This document shows, piece after piece, positions 1-9,382 of a stretch of DNA of 64,000 nucleotides. Positions within the stretch are counted from its first letter, which is position 1. Each line of letters begins with the position of its first letter. Origin of the DNA: Listeria aquatica FSL S10-1188 (GTDB lineage Bacteria; Bacillota; Bacilli; Lactobacillales; Listeriaceae); assembly GCF_000525795.1 (NCBI RefSeq), contig NZ_AOCG01000017.1, positions 1 through 64,000 of the forward strand, given 5' to 3'. The position numbers were made by a program, and so were the translations under genes. The notes beneath the pieces were generated by a model that did not search any database, had not been told where the DNA came from, and saw only the letters and a list, made by a program, of their open reading frames with translations.

Positions 1-396
1 ATTGAAGTTCACGCGATTTCCGATAGTTTAACAAGAAAAACAGCAATAGCACCAATGCTTTCCACTAAAATAACATTTAAAGTAGCGGAAGAACTATCAA
101 AAGAGGATGACGTTACTCCTCCAGAGGGTAAAGAAGCGACATCTGATGACAAAGAGGCTATTCAAAATAATAAAATTTTCAAAAAAGAGCCGATTGTTAT
201 TGAAAAACCAACAAATAAAAAAGATAGTCGCATCATAGAAGATCCTAAGCAGTCGACTGTCAAAGGTAAAAAGTTGCCTCACACAGGAGACACTGACCAA
301 AAAAATATAGTGGTACTATCATTAGGTATATTACTATGCTTGCAAGGTCTATATATCTGGACCAGACGAAAAGTGGATAGATACAGAATGAAATAA
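1..396 (+). CDS. LPXTG wall-anchored surface protein, 3' part only
   Basis: The frame is open from the first base of the window, so the gene starts upstream and the ATG at 55 is internal. The visible 132 residues are a lysine- and glutamate-rich, proline-containing spacer followed by a C-terminal sorting signal: LPHTG (bases about 271-285), a hydrophobic segment of about 20 residues, and a basic tail (RRKVDRYRMK). This is a sortase A substrate that would be linked to peptidoglycan. The N-terminal functional domains are outside the window, so ligand or role cannot be given. A strong terminator follows directly. Confidence 0.85.
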   Translation: MEVHAISDSLTRKTAIAPMLSTKITFKVAEELSKEDDVTPPEGKEATSDDKEAIQNNKIFKKEPIVIEKPTNKKDSRIIEDPKQSTVKGKKLPHTGDTDQKNIVVLSLGILLCLQGLYIWTRRKVDRYRMK

Positions 397-423
397 AAAA
401 GGGCCATGAAGGCCCTTTTTTTA
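396..423 (+). terminator. Intrinsic terminator of the LPXTG gene
   Basis: Ten-base stem (AAAAAGGGCC / GGCCCTTTTT) with loop ATGAA, continued by T residues, immediately after the stop codon. Confidence 0.85.
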
Positions 424-563
424 TTTTGACTGATAATAGGTTATCCATCCTAGCGTGCTAAAACGATACCTACAATAAATAATACCGTGCTTAAGATAGA
501 TAGAATCTTGATACTTTTATTAATTTCATTTCGATTACGAAAACCCGTATTCTTTCGCTAAAA

Positions 564-591
564 AAGGCTAGAATTTATAAATTCTAGCCTT
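564..591. repeat. Perfect 28-bp palindrome centred on TTATAA
   Basis: The two 14-base arms are exactly complementary. Read on the minus strand it is followed by six T, so it can act as a terminator. Two related perfect palindromes lie at 47917-47946 and 51227-51260. The rest of 424-746 holds no convincing gene; a minus-strand open stretch at about 450-545 ends in a short hydrophobic segment (LSILSTVLFIVGIVLAR) but has no start codon. Confidence 0.6.
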
Positions 592-610
592 AGAAAACAT
601 ATTATAGATT

Positions 611-662
611 ATCCAAACGCTAATTTCTCAGGAAAAATCGGAATTAACGTTTGGATTTTTTA
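611..662 (+). terminator. Terminator-like hairpin
   Basis: Arms TCCAAACGCTAATT and AATTAACGTTTGGA pair with one mismatch and are followed by six T on the plus strand. No intact plus-strand gene lies directly upstream, so the served transcript is unknown. Confidence 0.5.
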
Positions 663-746
663 TTTCATTCTTAAAAATTTTAAAAAAATTAACTTCTTCC
701 TAAAAACAACTCAATTAGCCTAGTAGAGACGTCAGTCTTAAGTCGC

Positions 747-777
747 AAAAAAGCTACTGATTTAGAACCAGCAGCTT
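747..777 (-). terminator. Terminator of recQ-topB
   Basis: Minus strand reads GCTGCTG, a short loop, CAGTAGC, then six T, starting eight bases after the topB stop. Confidence 0.7.
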
Positions 778-784
778 CTTCTTG

Positions 785-2944
785 TTACTTATCTAATTTC
801 AACTTCGCAAGAGCCTCCGCCATTGGATTATTAAACGGCTCCTCTTCTGTTTGATCTTGCTTTTTCATGTAATTTGCTACATCTCGCTTGGATACTTTTC
901 CTTTTTTCTCCTTGCCGCGACGTGCTTCGAATGCGGAGAGTTTTTCACGATGCCCACAAGTTGCGCAAACGAAAATTTGTTTATCCCCTTGACCTCGCAA
1001 CTCTAATTTGCGATGACAATTCGGGCAACGTGCATTTGTAAGCTTCGCAAGCGGTTCACGATGCCCACATTCCCGGTCTTGGCAAACAAGCATTGTGCCG
1101 CGTTTGCCTTTCACTTTAAGCATCAACTTGCCGCAATCTGGACATTTTTGTGAAGTCACATTATCATGCCTAAATTTCTTTTCATTTTGCTTAATTTCAA
1201 GTACTGCTTTTTTGGCGTATTCACGCATTTCGCCAGTGAAAGCTTGCTCCTTCAATTTACCTTTTTCAATTTGAGCGAGCTTCTGCTCCCACTTGGCTGT
1301 TAATTCTGGGGATTTCAAATCGACCGGGACAAGCTCCAGAAGTTGTCTGCCTTTTGAAGTGATGTGTAGCTCTTTTCCTTGTTTCTCGATCAAAAAGCTA
1401 TTAAATAATTTATCAATAATGTCAGCGCGTGTCGCAACCGTCCCAAGTCCACCCGTTTCGCCAAGTGTCTTCGCCAGTTCCTTATCTCTTGAATCCATAT
1501 ACTTCGCAGGATTTTCCATCGCAGAAAGTAGCGTTGCTTCATTAAAGCGAGCTGGCGGCTTTGTTTTACCTGTATTGAGCTTTACAGCTCGCACTGGGAT
1601 TTGATCGCCTTTTTTCACCTTCATTACTAGATCCGCTTCCTCATCTTTCCCGTAAATGGCTTTCCAGCCAAGCGATTTTACTACTTTCCCTTTCAGTTCA
1701 AAGTTTTGATCGCCGATTTTCGCTTCTGCTCGCGTTTCTTCATAAACATATGGCTCGGAAAGCACTGCTAAAAAGCGTTTCACAACGAGTTCATAAATTT
1801 TCCGCTCGCGATCTGATAAATCGGCTAAGGAAACACTTTCTTCTGTTGGGATAATCGCGTGGTGATCGCTTACTTTTCGATTATCCACAAACGAAGCATT
1901 CGCTTTAATCCCCTTATTTAAAATCCCCCGAGCAGGTTTCGCAAATTCACCGCGACCACAAGCTTCAAGACGTTCCTTTAACGTTGGCACAATGTCATCC
2001 GACAAATAACGCGAATCCGTTCGTGGATACGTTAGTGCTTTGTGGCGCTCGTAAAGCGTCTGCATGGCAGCAAGCGTTTCTTTCGCCGAAAAATCATAGC
2101 GCTTATTGGCATCCCGCTGCAGTTCTGTTAGATCATAAAGCCCCGGCGAGAAACTTTTCTTTTCCTTCATGGAAACCGATTCAACAACTGCATCGCTCCC
2201 GCGCAAGCTCCGCTCAATTTTTTCCGCTTTTTCCTTGTCGAAAGTTTGCCCTTCTTTCCAGACAAAATTTCCATTTTCCGTAACAGCCGTGAGCGTGTAA
2301 AATTCTTTAGGCTGGAAACTTTGAATGTCCTTTTCACGATTCAGTAGCATCGCAAGTGTTGGCGTTTGAACACGGCCACAAGATAATTGTGCGTTGTATT
2401 TTGTTGTAAGCGCCCGGGTAGCATTGATTCCAACGACCCAGTCCGCAACAGACCTCGCAACAGCAGAATGATACAAATTCTCATAATCACGACCAGGACG
2501 AAGTTTCTTGAAACCTTCGCGAATCGCCTTATCTGTCACAGAAGAAATCCAAAGACGTTTCACAGGCTTTTTCACCTTAGCATAGTCAAGGATCCAGCGT
2601 GCAACAAGTTCACCTTCACGACCTGCATCCGTTGCAATCACGATATCCGTAATATCGCTACGATTCAATAATTTCTTTACCGTTTCATATTGCTTGCGCG
2701 TTTCGCGAATAGGAACAAGCTTCATTTTATCCGGTAAAATGGGCAAATCATTCAAGTCCCATGATTTATATTTATTATCATATTGTTCAGGATCCGCTAG
2801 TGTAATCAAATGGCCAAGTGCCCAAGTGACAACATAATTTGAACCTTCCAAAAAGCCATTTTTTCCGCCGCCTTTTGCACTAAGTACACGGGCGATGTCT
2901 TTTCCAACAGAAGGTTTCTCTGCAAGTACAAGTGTTTTCGTCAT
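785..2944 (-). CDS. topB: DNA topoisomerase III (type IA)
   Basis: Cuts and passes single DNA strands to decatenate replication and recombination intermediates. The 719-residue protein has the full family layout: N-terminal TOPRIM fold with the nucleotide/metal motif (AEKPSVGKDIARVL, residues 8-21; TDAGREGELVARW, about 105), the active-site tyrosine in TYPRTDSRY (about 308), and a C-terminal zinc-ribbon region with three CxxC-type clusters (about 600-670). The ATG at 2944 is preceded by an AGAGAG-type ribosome site. It lies 19 bp downstream of recQ, forming a recQ-topB pair, which fits the known cooperation of RecQ helicases with topoisomerase III. Length and motifs are normal. Confidence 0.95.
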   Translation of the reverse strand: MTKTLVLAEKPSVGKDIARVLSAKGGGKNGFLEGSNYVVTWALGHLITLADPEQYDNKYKSWDLNDLPILPDKMKLVPIRETRKQYETVKKLLNRSDITDIVIATDAGREGELVARWILDYAKVKKPVKRLWISSVTDKAIREGFKKLRPGRDYENLYHSAVARSVADWVVGINATRALTTKYNAQLSCGRVQTPTLAMLLNREKDIQSFQPKEFYTLTAVTENGNFVWKEGQTFDKEKAEKIERSLRGSDAVVESVSMKEKKSFSPGLYDLTELQRDANKRYDFSAKETLAAMQTLYERHKALTYPRTDSRYLSDDIVPTLKERLEACGRGEFAKPARGILNKGIKANASFVDNRKVSDHHAIIPTEESVSLADLSDRERKIYELVVKRFLAVLSEPYVYEETRAEAKIGDQNFELKGKVVKSLGWKAIYGKDEEADLVMKVKKGDQIPVRAVKLNTGKTKPPARFNEATLLSAMENPAKYMDSRDKELAKTLGETGGLGTVATRADIIDKLFNSFLIEKQGKELHITSKGRQLLELVPVDLKSPELTAKWEQKLAQIEKGKLKEQAFTGEMREYAKKAVLEIKQNEKKFRHDNVTSQKCPDCGKLMLKVKGKRGTMLVCQDRECGHREPLAKLTNARCPNCHRKLELRGQGDKQIFVCATCGHREKLSAFEARRGKEKKGKVSKRDVANYMKKQDQTEEEPFNNPMAEALAKLKLDK

Positions 2945-2963
2945 TTTTAAACCTCTCTTTGTT

Positions 2964-4766
2964 TCAATCTTGATCTATCTTTTCATTTTGCAAAATCTGC
3001 AAAAATGTCATTCCATATTTTTCTAGTTTCACAGCTCCAACGCCTTTAATTCGCAACATTTCTTCTTCGTTTTGAGGCAAATAGCGACACATTTCTCGAA
3101 TTGTTTCATCCGAGAAAATAACATATGGCGGAACGTGATCTCGCTCTGCCAGTTCTCGGCGTTTCTCGCGTAAAAGTTCAAACAAATCAGCATCAACATC
3201 CACCGCAATTCGCGTCGCTTCGGCCGCTTCTTTGCGCATAACTTTTTCTTCGCCGCGAAGGACTTGAACCGCTTTCGCTGTTAAATGAAGTGAAGGAAAC
3301 TGACCATCTGCAGCCTCTAGAAACTTCTCCGCCGTCAAGTAATCAATCAGCTGTAAAACATCTTTTTGCGAGCGTTCTTTCATTAATCCATGCGTGCTAA
3401 GCGTTTCAAAATGCCATTGCTTAATCTTTTGATCTTTAGAACCCGTAAGCACTTTAGCAACCATAACTTTGCCGAATCGCTCTCCCATTCGCTTCACACA
3501 AGAAAAGACTTGCTGAGCCAGAATGGTCACATCCGTTTCAGTACGCGTATCTAAACAATTGCTGCAGTTTCCGCAATCCTCACATTCTTCCCCGAAATAG
3601 TGAACGATATATTTTTGCAAACAAATTTCCGTGTAGCCGTAACCCGTCATTTCTCGCAACTTGCGAAATTCGTTTTCCTTGCGGTCTTCAGGAAGTTCTG
3701 ACTGCTCAATCAAGTAATGCTGCAGATGTGCATCTTGCGGTGAAAAAAGTAGCACACAATCACTTGGCAGTCCATCCCGGCCAGCTCTTCCCGCTTCCTG
3801 GTAGTAAGCTTCCATGTTACGCGGCAAATTATAATGAATCACGAACCGCACATTCGATTTATCAATGCCCATCCCAAAAGCATTGGTCGCAACAATCACC
3901 TGAACATCATCGTAAAGAAAAGCCTCTTGTGTTTCTTCTCGAAACAAATCCGAAAGCCCCGCATGATACTTCGCCGCTTTGATGCCTGACTTTGTGAGCA
4001 TCGCTTCAATTCGTTCAACTTCTTTACGGGTAGCCGCATAGACAATCCCGGATTCTGCTTCATTTTTGCGCAAGTAATCAATCAAGAAGCGATCCTTATC
4101 CTGTCCTTTGACCACTTGAAAAGCCAGATTTTCCCGTGAAAACCCCGTTTGCACACGATTTTCCTTTCGAATTCGAAGCAACTTACAGATATCATCTGCG
4201 ACAGCCGGAGTTGCCGTTGCTGTGAGAGCCACAACAAGCGGCCTTTCCGGCATCTCATTTAGATGCTCACAAAGCCGCAGGTAACTTGGACGAAAATCAT
4301 GTCCCCACTGTGAAATACAGTGCGCCTCATCAATTGCAAAAAGCGACACTTCCACTTCTTGCAAAAGTTCTTTAAATCCAGCGGCCTCAAGTCGTTCAGG
4401 CGCAATATATAGCAGTTTAATCCCACTACCTGCGCGAATCAAATTCAAACGTTCATTTGTTTCACGCATCGTTAGCGAGCTATTAATAAACGTTGCTTCA
4501 ATTCCTGCCGCTTGAAGAGCATCCACTTGGTCTTTCATCAGTGAAATAAGCGGTGAAACAACGATAGTCAGTCCATCAAAAATAAGTGCCGGAATCTGAT
4601 AACAAAGCGATTTCCCGCCGCCCGTTGGCATGACAGCAAGCGAATCCTCGTGATTAAGCAAATGCGCAATCACATCTTCCTGTCCCGTTCTAAAAGTTGG
4701 ATAACCAAATTGTTGTTGTAAAATAGCGCGGGCTTCTTCCATCATCACGACCGGCCTCCTTTTCAA
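2964..4766 (-). CDS. recQ: RecQ-family ATP-dependent DNA helicase
   Basis: 3'-5' DNA helicase used in recombination and fork repair. The 600 residues show Walker A (PTGGGKSLCYQIPA, about residue 48), the DEAH box in FAIDEAHCISQWGHDFRP (about 142), motif VI (QEAGRAGRDG, about 322), a zinc-binding cysteine cluster (CEDCGNCSNC, about 385), the RQC region and a C-terminal HRDC domain ending in RIKGVGAVKLEKYG. The start sits behind GGAGG in the minus-strand leader. It is the first gene of a two-gene unit with topB. The 660 bp upstream hold two small-RNA-like repeats and a hairpin at about 4882-4910 (GGGTTTTGA / TTCAAAGCCC on the minus strand). Confidence 0.95.
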   Translation of the reverse strand: MKRRPVVMMEEARAILQQQFGYPTFRTGQEDVIAHLLNHEDSLAVMPTGGGKSLCYQIPALIFDGLTIVVSPLISLMKDQVDALQAAGIEATFINSSLTMRETNERLNLIRAGSGIKLLYIAPERLEAAGFKELLQEVEVSLFAIDEAHCISQWGHDFRPSYLRLCEHLNEMPERPLVVALTATATPAVADDICKLLRIRKENRVQTGFSRENLAFQVVKGQDKDRFLIDYLRKNEAESGIVYAATRKEVERIEAMLTKSGIKAAKYHAGLSDLFREETQEAFLYDDVQVIVATNAFGMGIDKSNVRFVIHYNLPRNMEAYYQEAGRAGRDGLPSDCVLLFSPQDAHLQHYLIEQSELPEDRKENEFRKLREMTGYGYTEICLQKYIVHYFGEECEDCGNCSNCLDTRTETDVTILAQQVFSCVKRMGERFGKVMVAKVLTGSKDQKIKQWHFETLSTHGLMKERSQKDVLQLIDYLTAEKFLEAADGQFPSLHLTAKAVQVLRGEEKVMRKEAAEATRIAVDVDADLFELLREKRRELAERDHVPPYVIFSDETIREMCRYLPQNEEEMLRIKGVGAVKLEKYGMTFLQILQNEKIDQD

Positions 4767-4962
4767 TATATTTAGTATAAAGCTTTTAAAGCTAAATAAA
4801 ACCCTTTTGGAGAAAAACGTATTTTCAAGGTGTTTCTTTGAGATCCCAAGCTTCGTTTATCATTTTGGATATATAAAAATGGGGCTTTGAACCGTGGCTC
4901 AAAACCCGTTAAGTCTTTCAGGTCCCTAAACATCCCAATGATCACTTAACTTTTTTCCACAC

Positions 4963-5072
4963 AAAAAACCAGTGTGGAAAAAGGGAGGAAACCACACTGG
5001 TCAAAAAAGGGAGTTTTGGGTTTTTCATTCAAAAAAGAGAAAGAATGAAAAAGTTGTGTTTGTTGTTAGCTT
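4963..5072 (-). ncRNA. LhrC-like small RNA, copy 1
   Basis: Minus-strand transcript unit inferred from structure. A first hairpin (TTTTTCATTC / GAATGAAAAA) has a pyrimidine loop, then a single-stranded AACTCCC, then a terminator (CCAGTGTGG / CCACACTGG, T6) whose loop contains CCTCCC. Pyrimidine motifs of UCCC type exposed in loops and in a linker are the hallmark of the Listeria LhrC sRNA family, which occurs in tandem copies. Upstream a TATTAT/TATATT -10 element lacks a good -35, but two AGTGAA direct repeats 22 bp apart are conserved in both copies, suggesting an activator site (LisR in L. monocytogenes). Family name is inference from structure, not from alignment. Confidence 0.6.
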
Positions 5073-5191
5073 ATAAATATATAATACCTTTCCTCGACTA
5101 AATTTCACTGTGTAGCAAATGAAAATTCACTAAGAAAATCATGTTTTTCTTTTCATCTATCTAACAATTTTAACTACGTTTTTTTACATAT

Positions 5192-5295
5192 AAAAACCAG
5201 TGTGGAAAAAGGGAGGAAACCACACTGGTCAAAAAGGGAGTTTTGGGTTTTTCATTCAAAAAAGGGAAAGAATGAAAAAGTTGTTTGTTGTTAGC
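5192..5295 (-). ncRNA. LhrC-like small RNA, copy 2
   Basis: Second tandem copy of the unit at 4963-5072. The terminator stem and its CCTCCC loop are identical; the first hairpin loop reads TTTCCC instead of TTTCTC, and several bases differ in the linker and around the -10. The 37-bp upstream block with two AGTGAA repeats 22 bp apart is nearly unchanged. Conservation of stems, loops and promoter block with drift between them supports function of the transcripts. Confidence 0.6.
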
Positions 5296-5380
5296 TTATA
5301 AATATATCATAACCACTTTTAACTAAATTTCACTGTGGAAAAAATGAAAATTCACTAAGAAAAGCATTATCTTTTTTTTA

Positions 5381-5426
5381 AAAAATAAAGCAAGCCTACG
5401 AAACTTCTTTGCAGGCTTGCTTTTCT
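5381..5426 (-). terminator. Terminator of the macrodomain gene
   Basis: AAAGCAAGCCT pairs with AGGCTTGCTTT; the minus strand continues into a T-rich stretch. It directly follows the stop codon of the minus-strand gene. Confidence 0.75.
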
Positions 5427-5428
5427 AT

Positions 5429-5965
5429 TTATATCAGATTATGTTCCACCATTTTTTGTTCATACCAGTTATAATTCTCATCATCGAAGCACACAAAATG
5501 AATTTCTTTAAGCACCGAATCATACGCCGTTTCTTCAATCCATTTTTTCACCGTGTAAGTCACAACCTCCGCAGCAAGCTCCTTTGGGAATCCATAAACT
5601 CCCGTTGAGATATTTGGAAAAGAAATACTTGCCAGTCCTTTAGATGCTGCAAGGTCAAGGGATTTAAAATAGCAAGAAGCGAGTGCACTTGTTTCTTGCT
5701 TGTCGCCGCCATGCCAAACTGGTCCCACCGTGTGAATCACGTAATCCGCTGGAAGAGCGTAACCTTCCGTTAAAACAGCTTCTCCTGTCGGGCAGCTCCC
5801 GATCCGCTTAATCACTTCTTTACATGCCGCTAAAAGTTCTGGACCTGCTTCCTTGTGAATAGCACCATCCACACCGCCCCCGCCTAGAAGCGTGTGGTTT
5901 GCGGCATTTACGATCGCATCCACGTTTTCTTTAGTAATGTCGCCTTTTATCAGTTTCACTTCCAC
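5429..5965 (-). CDS. Macrodomain protein, ADP-ribose/O-acetyl-ADP-ribose hydrolase type
   Basis: Small cytosolic macrodomain enzyme, expected to bind ADP-ribose and hydrolyse O-acetyl-ADP-ribose or mono-ADP-ribosyl esters. The sequence shows the MacroD-type signatures: GDIT near the start, [20 protein letters not shown] (catalytic Asn/Asp and the glycine loop), and ISTGVYGFP for the distal phosphate. I choose GTG at 5965 as start: AAAGGAGGT lies seven bases upstream and the protein then begins at the conserved core (178 residues); the longer frame to 6052 would overlap the next gene. Single gene with its own terminator. Confidence 0.85.
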   Translation of the reverse strand: MEVKLIKGDITKENVDAIVNAANHTLLGGGGVDGAIHKEAGPELLAACKEVIKRIGSCPTGEAVLTEGYALPADYVIHTVGPVWHGGDKQETSALASCYFKSLDLAASKGLASISFPNISTGVYGFPKELAAEVVTYTVKKWIEETAYDSVLKEIHFVCFDDENYNWYEQKMVEHNLI

Positions 5966-6021
5966 GAAAAAAGCACCTCCTTTTTCTATTGTAAGCGATA
6001 GAAAAAGAAAGTGCCAGCGTC

Positions 6022-6700
6022 TTACAAACGATCCACATCCAAAATAATCCAAGGCTTTGGACGTACTTGTAAAATCCCTTCACAGGTCAACTTTTTAATA
6101 ATCAACGCGACAAATTCACGTGTTGCTGTTGAGAAACTTGCGATAATCGGTTGTGTAATCGCAGCAGGTAATACGATTTCCCCGTTTTCACCTACCGTTC
6201 CAAGCTGTTCACCGATTTGTTTGATGCACATTCTGACGCGTTCTTCTTTAGATGTTGTACTCTTCCTTAAGTGGCTGAATGTATCTCTTGAAAGGCCTAG
6301 CAATTCATGGATGATGAACTGCTCTTTCACGTCATATTCCGTCAAAATCCGGTCAAAAAAGTAGCGGTCAATGACCCAACATGCACCGTCTGAGAGAGCC
6401 TTCACTTCGCTCGTTGACGGATAAATTTGAGAGAGCAAGTTCTTAGAAAACAATTGATTTTCTTTCACAAAATTTAAAATGATCTCGTTTTCTCCATTTT
6501 CATCAAATCGAACTGTAAGCATCAATATTCCCGTAATCAAGAAAAAAATCTTCCCGTTACTATCCGTCAAATCGAAAATCTTTTGGTTTTTTTTTAAAAT
6601 AAATGGTCTTTGCATATTTATGAAATTCCGGATCTTGTTTACAAAGGGCCAAAATCGTATCTGCAGAATACATTTTTTTACGTTCTTTTGTCATGTACAT
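6022..6700 (-). CDS. Crp/Fnr (PrfA-like) family transcriptional regulator
   Basis: DNA-binding regulator with an N-terminal cyclic-nucleotide-type beta-barrel and a C-terminal winged helix. Visible parts are a barrel-like stretch, a long dimer helix and the HTH region ([14 protein letters not shown] ... [17 protein letters not shown]). The open frame seems to begin at 6615, but a better start is ATG 6700, with AAGGAGA eight bases upstream; translation from there ([17 protein letters not shown]...) runs into the first frame if the run of nine T at 6587-6595 is one base off. That gives about 225 residues, normal for the family. No cyclic nucleotide-binding signature is evident. Target genes are unknown. 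Confidence 0.7.
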
Positions 6701-6843
6701 CTTCACAATCTCCTTAAAATGTATTTACTGATGCAATCATACTTTATTACTACCGAGATGTTAACACTTTTTTCAAAAAAAAAAATTGATGCAGCAAATA
6801 AAAATTCACAAAAAAGACACAAATTCAGTTTTAAATTCGAGGA

Positions 6844-8464
6844 TTACGTACTCTTTTTCACTTTTTGAGCAAAGTACGTATAATTTCCCGAATAAACATT
6901 TAACCGTCCTTCGTGCAAATGAATCACTTTCGAACAAATTTGGTCGATGAAATAACGGTCATGTGACACGGTAATAATTGTTCCTTTAAAGTTCCGAAGC
7001 GCTTCCTCCAGAACCTCGCGCGAAGCAATATCAAGGTGATTCGTTGGCTCATCCAAAATCAGTGTATTTACCGGTTGATGGATGAATCTGGCCAAGCGAA
7101 GCCGCATCCGTTCCCCTCCGCTCAGATTTGCTACTTTGCGAAAGACCATTTCCTGATAAAACATAAATCCGGCAAGCATATTTCTAGCTTCCCCTTCTGT
7201 CACTCGCACTTGATCACGAAAGGCTTCAAGCACTGTCTGGTTTGCATCAAGCTCCTCCATTTGTTGCGACAGATAAGCTAACTTGACGCTAGAGCCGAGT
7301 TTCACAGCTCCCGCATCAGGGATTTCTGCGCCCGTCAACAGTTTAAGCAAAGTCGACTTTCCAGCCCCATTATCGCCTACGATCGCGACACGCTCCTTCT
7401 GGTGAATCGTTAGCACTGCCTCAGCCAACAAGACTTTTTCCCCGTAACGCTTTTCTACACCTTCAAAAATCGCCACTTCGTCTCCGCTCCGCTTCGACTC
7501 CTCGAATGCTAAATTCATTTCTTTTTGTGCAAGAACCGGCCGTTTTACTTTCTCCATTTTGTCGAGCATTCGTTCCATGTTTTTCGCTCGACGGAAAAAA
7601 GCGTCATTGGGCGGATTAGCTCGCGCACCCCATTCGCGCAATTGTTTAATCGCTTGCTTCATTTTTTTTGATTTGCTTTTGTTGGTCCTTATACGCTTGA
7701 AACTCACGTAAAAGTCGCTCTTCACGCTCCTCCAAATAACCTGAAAAGTTCGTCCGGTAAGTAAAGAGTTTCTTATTTTCAAGTTCAACCATCTTCGTCA
7801 CCACCTCATCGAGGAAATAGCGATCGTGTGACACGACTAAAACGGCTCCTTTGTAACTTTGCAAGAACTTTGTCAGCCAAATAACCGCATTTAAATCAAG
7901 ATGATTCGTTGGTTCATCTAAGAGTAGCAATTCCGGTTTTTCAAGCAACAAGGCCCCGAGAGCTACCTTGGTTTTTTCACCACCACTTAGTTCCTGCCAT
8001 TTTTTATCTAAGAGTTTCGAAAGCCCAAGCCCAGCAGTTACTTTCCCGAGCTCAGCTTGCATTTCATACCCGCCTTGATCCGCAAACAGCGCCATCAAAT
8101 CCCCGTAGTGAGCCATTACTTTCTCACTTGCATCCACTGCCATTTGCTCTTCTAAATCTGCCATCTGCGTTTGCACCGCCAAAAGCTCGGTGAAACTTTG
8201 CTCCAACACTTCAACCACAGTCGATCCCGAAAGCCCTTCTGGAATTTGGTCGAGCATCCCTATTTTAGCATCTTTCTTCCGTGTAACAAGACCGCTATCC
8301 GCGATTTCCATCCCAGCAATCAATTTTAAAATCGTACTTTTTCCTTCGCCATTCCGGCCGATTAATCCAACTCGCTCGCCTTCCATCACTTGCATCGAAA
8401 TCCCATCTAACACTTTATCGCCCGCATAGCTTTTTGTTACTTGATTTAAATCTACAATTTTCAT
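6844..8464 (-). CDS. ABC-F family ATPase (ribosome-associated, Msr/Uup type)
   Basis: Cytosolic twin-ATPase protein without membrane segments; members bind the ribosomal E site and act in translation or antibiotic protection. Two ABC cassettes are seen, each with Walker A (GRNGEGKST; GDNGAGKST), LSGGE signature and Walker B (LLLLDEPTNHLD; LILDEPTNHLD), joined by a charged linker. The frame breaks in the linker at a run of eight T (7662-7669); the halves join as QQKQIKK-MKQAIKQL, giving about 540 residues. ATG 8464 is preferred over 8497 since it starts the conserved MKIVDLNQVTKSY and has GAGGAG upstream. Leader contains a small ORF, a terminator and a parS-like site. Whether it confers resistance cannot be told. 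Confidence 0.85.
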
Positions 8465-8500
8465 TTCCTTTTCTCCTCTTCCTCTGAAGAAAAGCATAGA

Positions 8501-8516
8501 TGTTTCATGTGAAACA
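8501..8516. promoter_or_regulatory. parS-like site, one mismatch to consensus
   Basis: TGTTTCATGTGAAACA differs at one position from the bacterial ParB site TGTTTCACGTGAAACA. It lies between a terminator and the ABC-F start codon. A perfect copy is at 63285-63300. Confidence 0.6.
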
Positions 8517-8526
8517 TTTTATACAC

Positions 8527-8557
8527 AAAAAAAGACACCAGACAAGCGCCCGGTGCC
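8527..8557 (-). terminator. Terminator between small ORF and ABC-F gene
   Basis: Minus strand GGCACCGG / CTGGTGTC stem (8 bp with GU pairs) followed by seven T. It ends the small-ORF transcript and could also serve as an attenuator ahead of the ABC-F gene. Confidence 0.65.
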
Positions 8558-8597
8558 TCCGTTATTTTAATTTGGAGATTCATCCATGCTTCTCAAC

Positions 8598-8726
8598 TCA
8601 TTTTCCATTCATACAGTTTTGATAAAAAAGGGCAGACTTATCCTCTGTAACTGTCATTCTGGAAAAAATCGCACGAACAGTGTATAAATACGCTAAAAAT
8701 CCCGCTTGTGCTTTTGAAAGAAACAT
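8598..8726 (-). CDS. Small protein (42 residues), possible leader peptide
   Basis: ATG at 8726 follows AGGTGA with a seven-base spacer. The product begins MFLSKAQAGFLAYLYTVRAI and has a short hydrophobic first half and a charged second half. Removing one A from the AAAA run near 8602 would extend it to about 55 residues ending in MDESPN. It is transcribed towards the ABC-F gene and is followed by a terminator, the layout of leader-peptide attenuators upstream of some ABC-F genes, but it may simply be an independent small gene. I do not recognise the family. Confidence 0.4.
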   Translation of the reverse strand: MFLSKAQAGFLAYLYTVRAIFSRMTVTEDKSALFYQNCMNGK

Positions 8727-8802
8727 CTGAATCTCACCTACTTTCATTTCATAATTGATTTAAGGATAACGTGAAACCGTTTTATTGTCAAGAAGTCCAG
8801 TC

Positions 8803-9234
8803 TCACTCCATATTCTTGCGGTGCATCGCTTCTCGCTCTTCAAAACTAATTTCGCGATGAACTTGATGCAACATCCAAATATAGCCAAATGCATCTTTAA
8901 ACATTGCATTGCTAACGCCGTAATCCTTCATCTCAGTCACGGCTTGAATCTCCGTACAACCTGCATCCAGTGCTCGCTTATAGGTTCTAGCGATATCTTC
9001 TACAGTGACATTGAACCAAATGGGTAAGTTCTCTTCTGGATTTGGCGCCGGAAGCCCGGCGTCCGCATTCGCATCAAGCATGTGAAACCTTGTTCCATAA
9101 ATCTCAAAAACAGCTTCATTTTGACCCTTAGCAAAACTTGTCGCTTCAATTCGATTCACATCAAAAATCTCCTCGTAAAGCGCAAGTGCCGCTAAACTAT
9201 CCTCTACAATAAAATCGATTTCAACCGACCTCAT
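8803..9234 (-). CDS. VOC-fold (glyoxalase/PhnB-like) protein
   Basis: 143 residues with the paired beta-alpha-beta-beta-beta units of the vicinal oxygen chelate fold: IDFIVEDSLAALALYEEIFD at the start, FEIYGTRFHMLDA in the first unit, and YGVSNAMFKDAFGYIWMLHQ in the second, typical of PhnB-like members. Substrate and metal dependence are not predictable. It is a single gene; the start at 9234 is preceded by GGAAGGTGGAAGA. The 3' end is separate from the nitrate region genes. Confidence 0.8.
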   Translation of the reverse strand: MRSVEIDFIVEDSLAALALYEEIFDVNRIEATSFAKGQNEAVFEIYGTRFHMLDANADAGLPAPNPEENLPIWFNVTVEDIARTYKRALDAGCTEIQAVTEMKDYGVSNAMFKDAFGYIWMLHQVHREISFEEREAMHRKNME

Positions 9235-9382
9235 TCTTCCACCTTCCTTTTTATATGTTTTTTTAATAGTATAACGAAAATAATTGATTCGGGAAAACCC
9301 TATGACTTTTAAATTTTGCTGGTTACAACTAGAGTTTCTTTTGCTTTTTGCGGTAAAATAGTGAAGAAAAGGAGGCTAACTC

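Noticed and set aside
1293-2671. Several plus-strand frames across topB, and similar ones across narG and lutB
   Set aside because: Shadows of strongly supported minus-strand genes with low-complexity composition.
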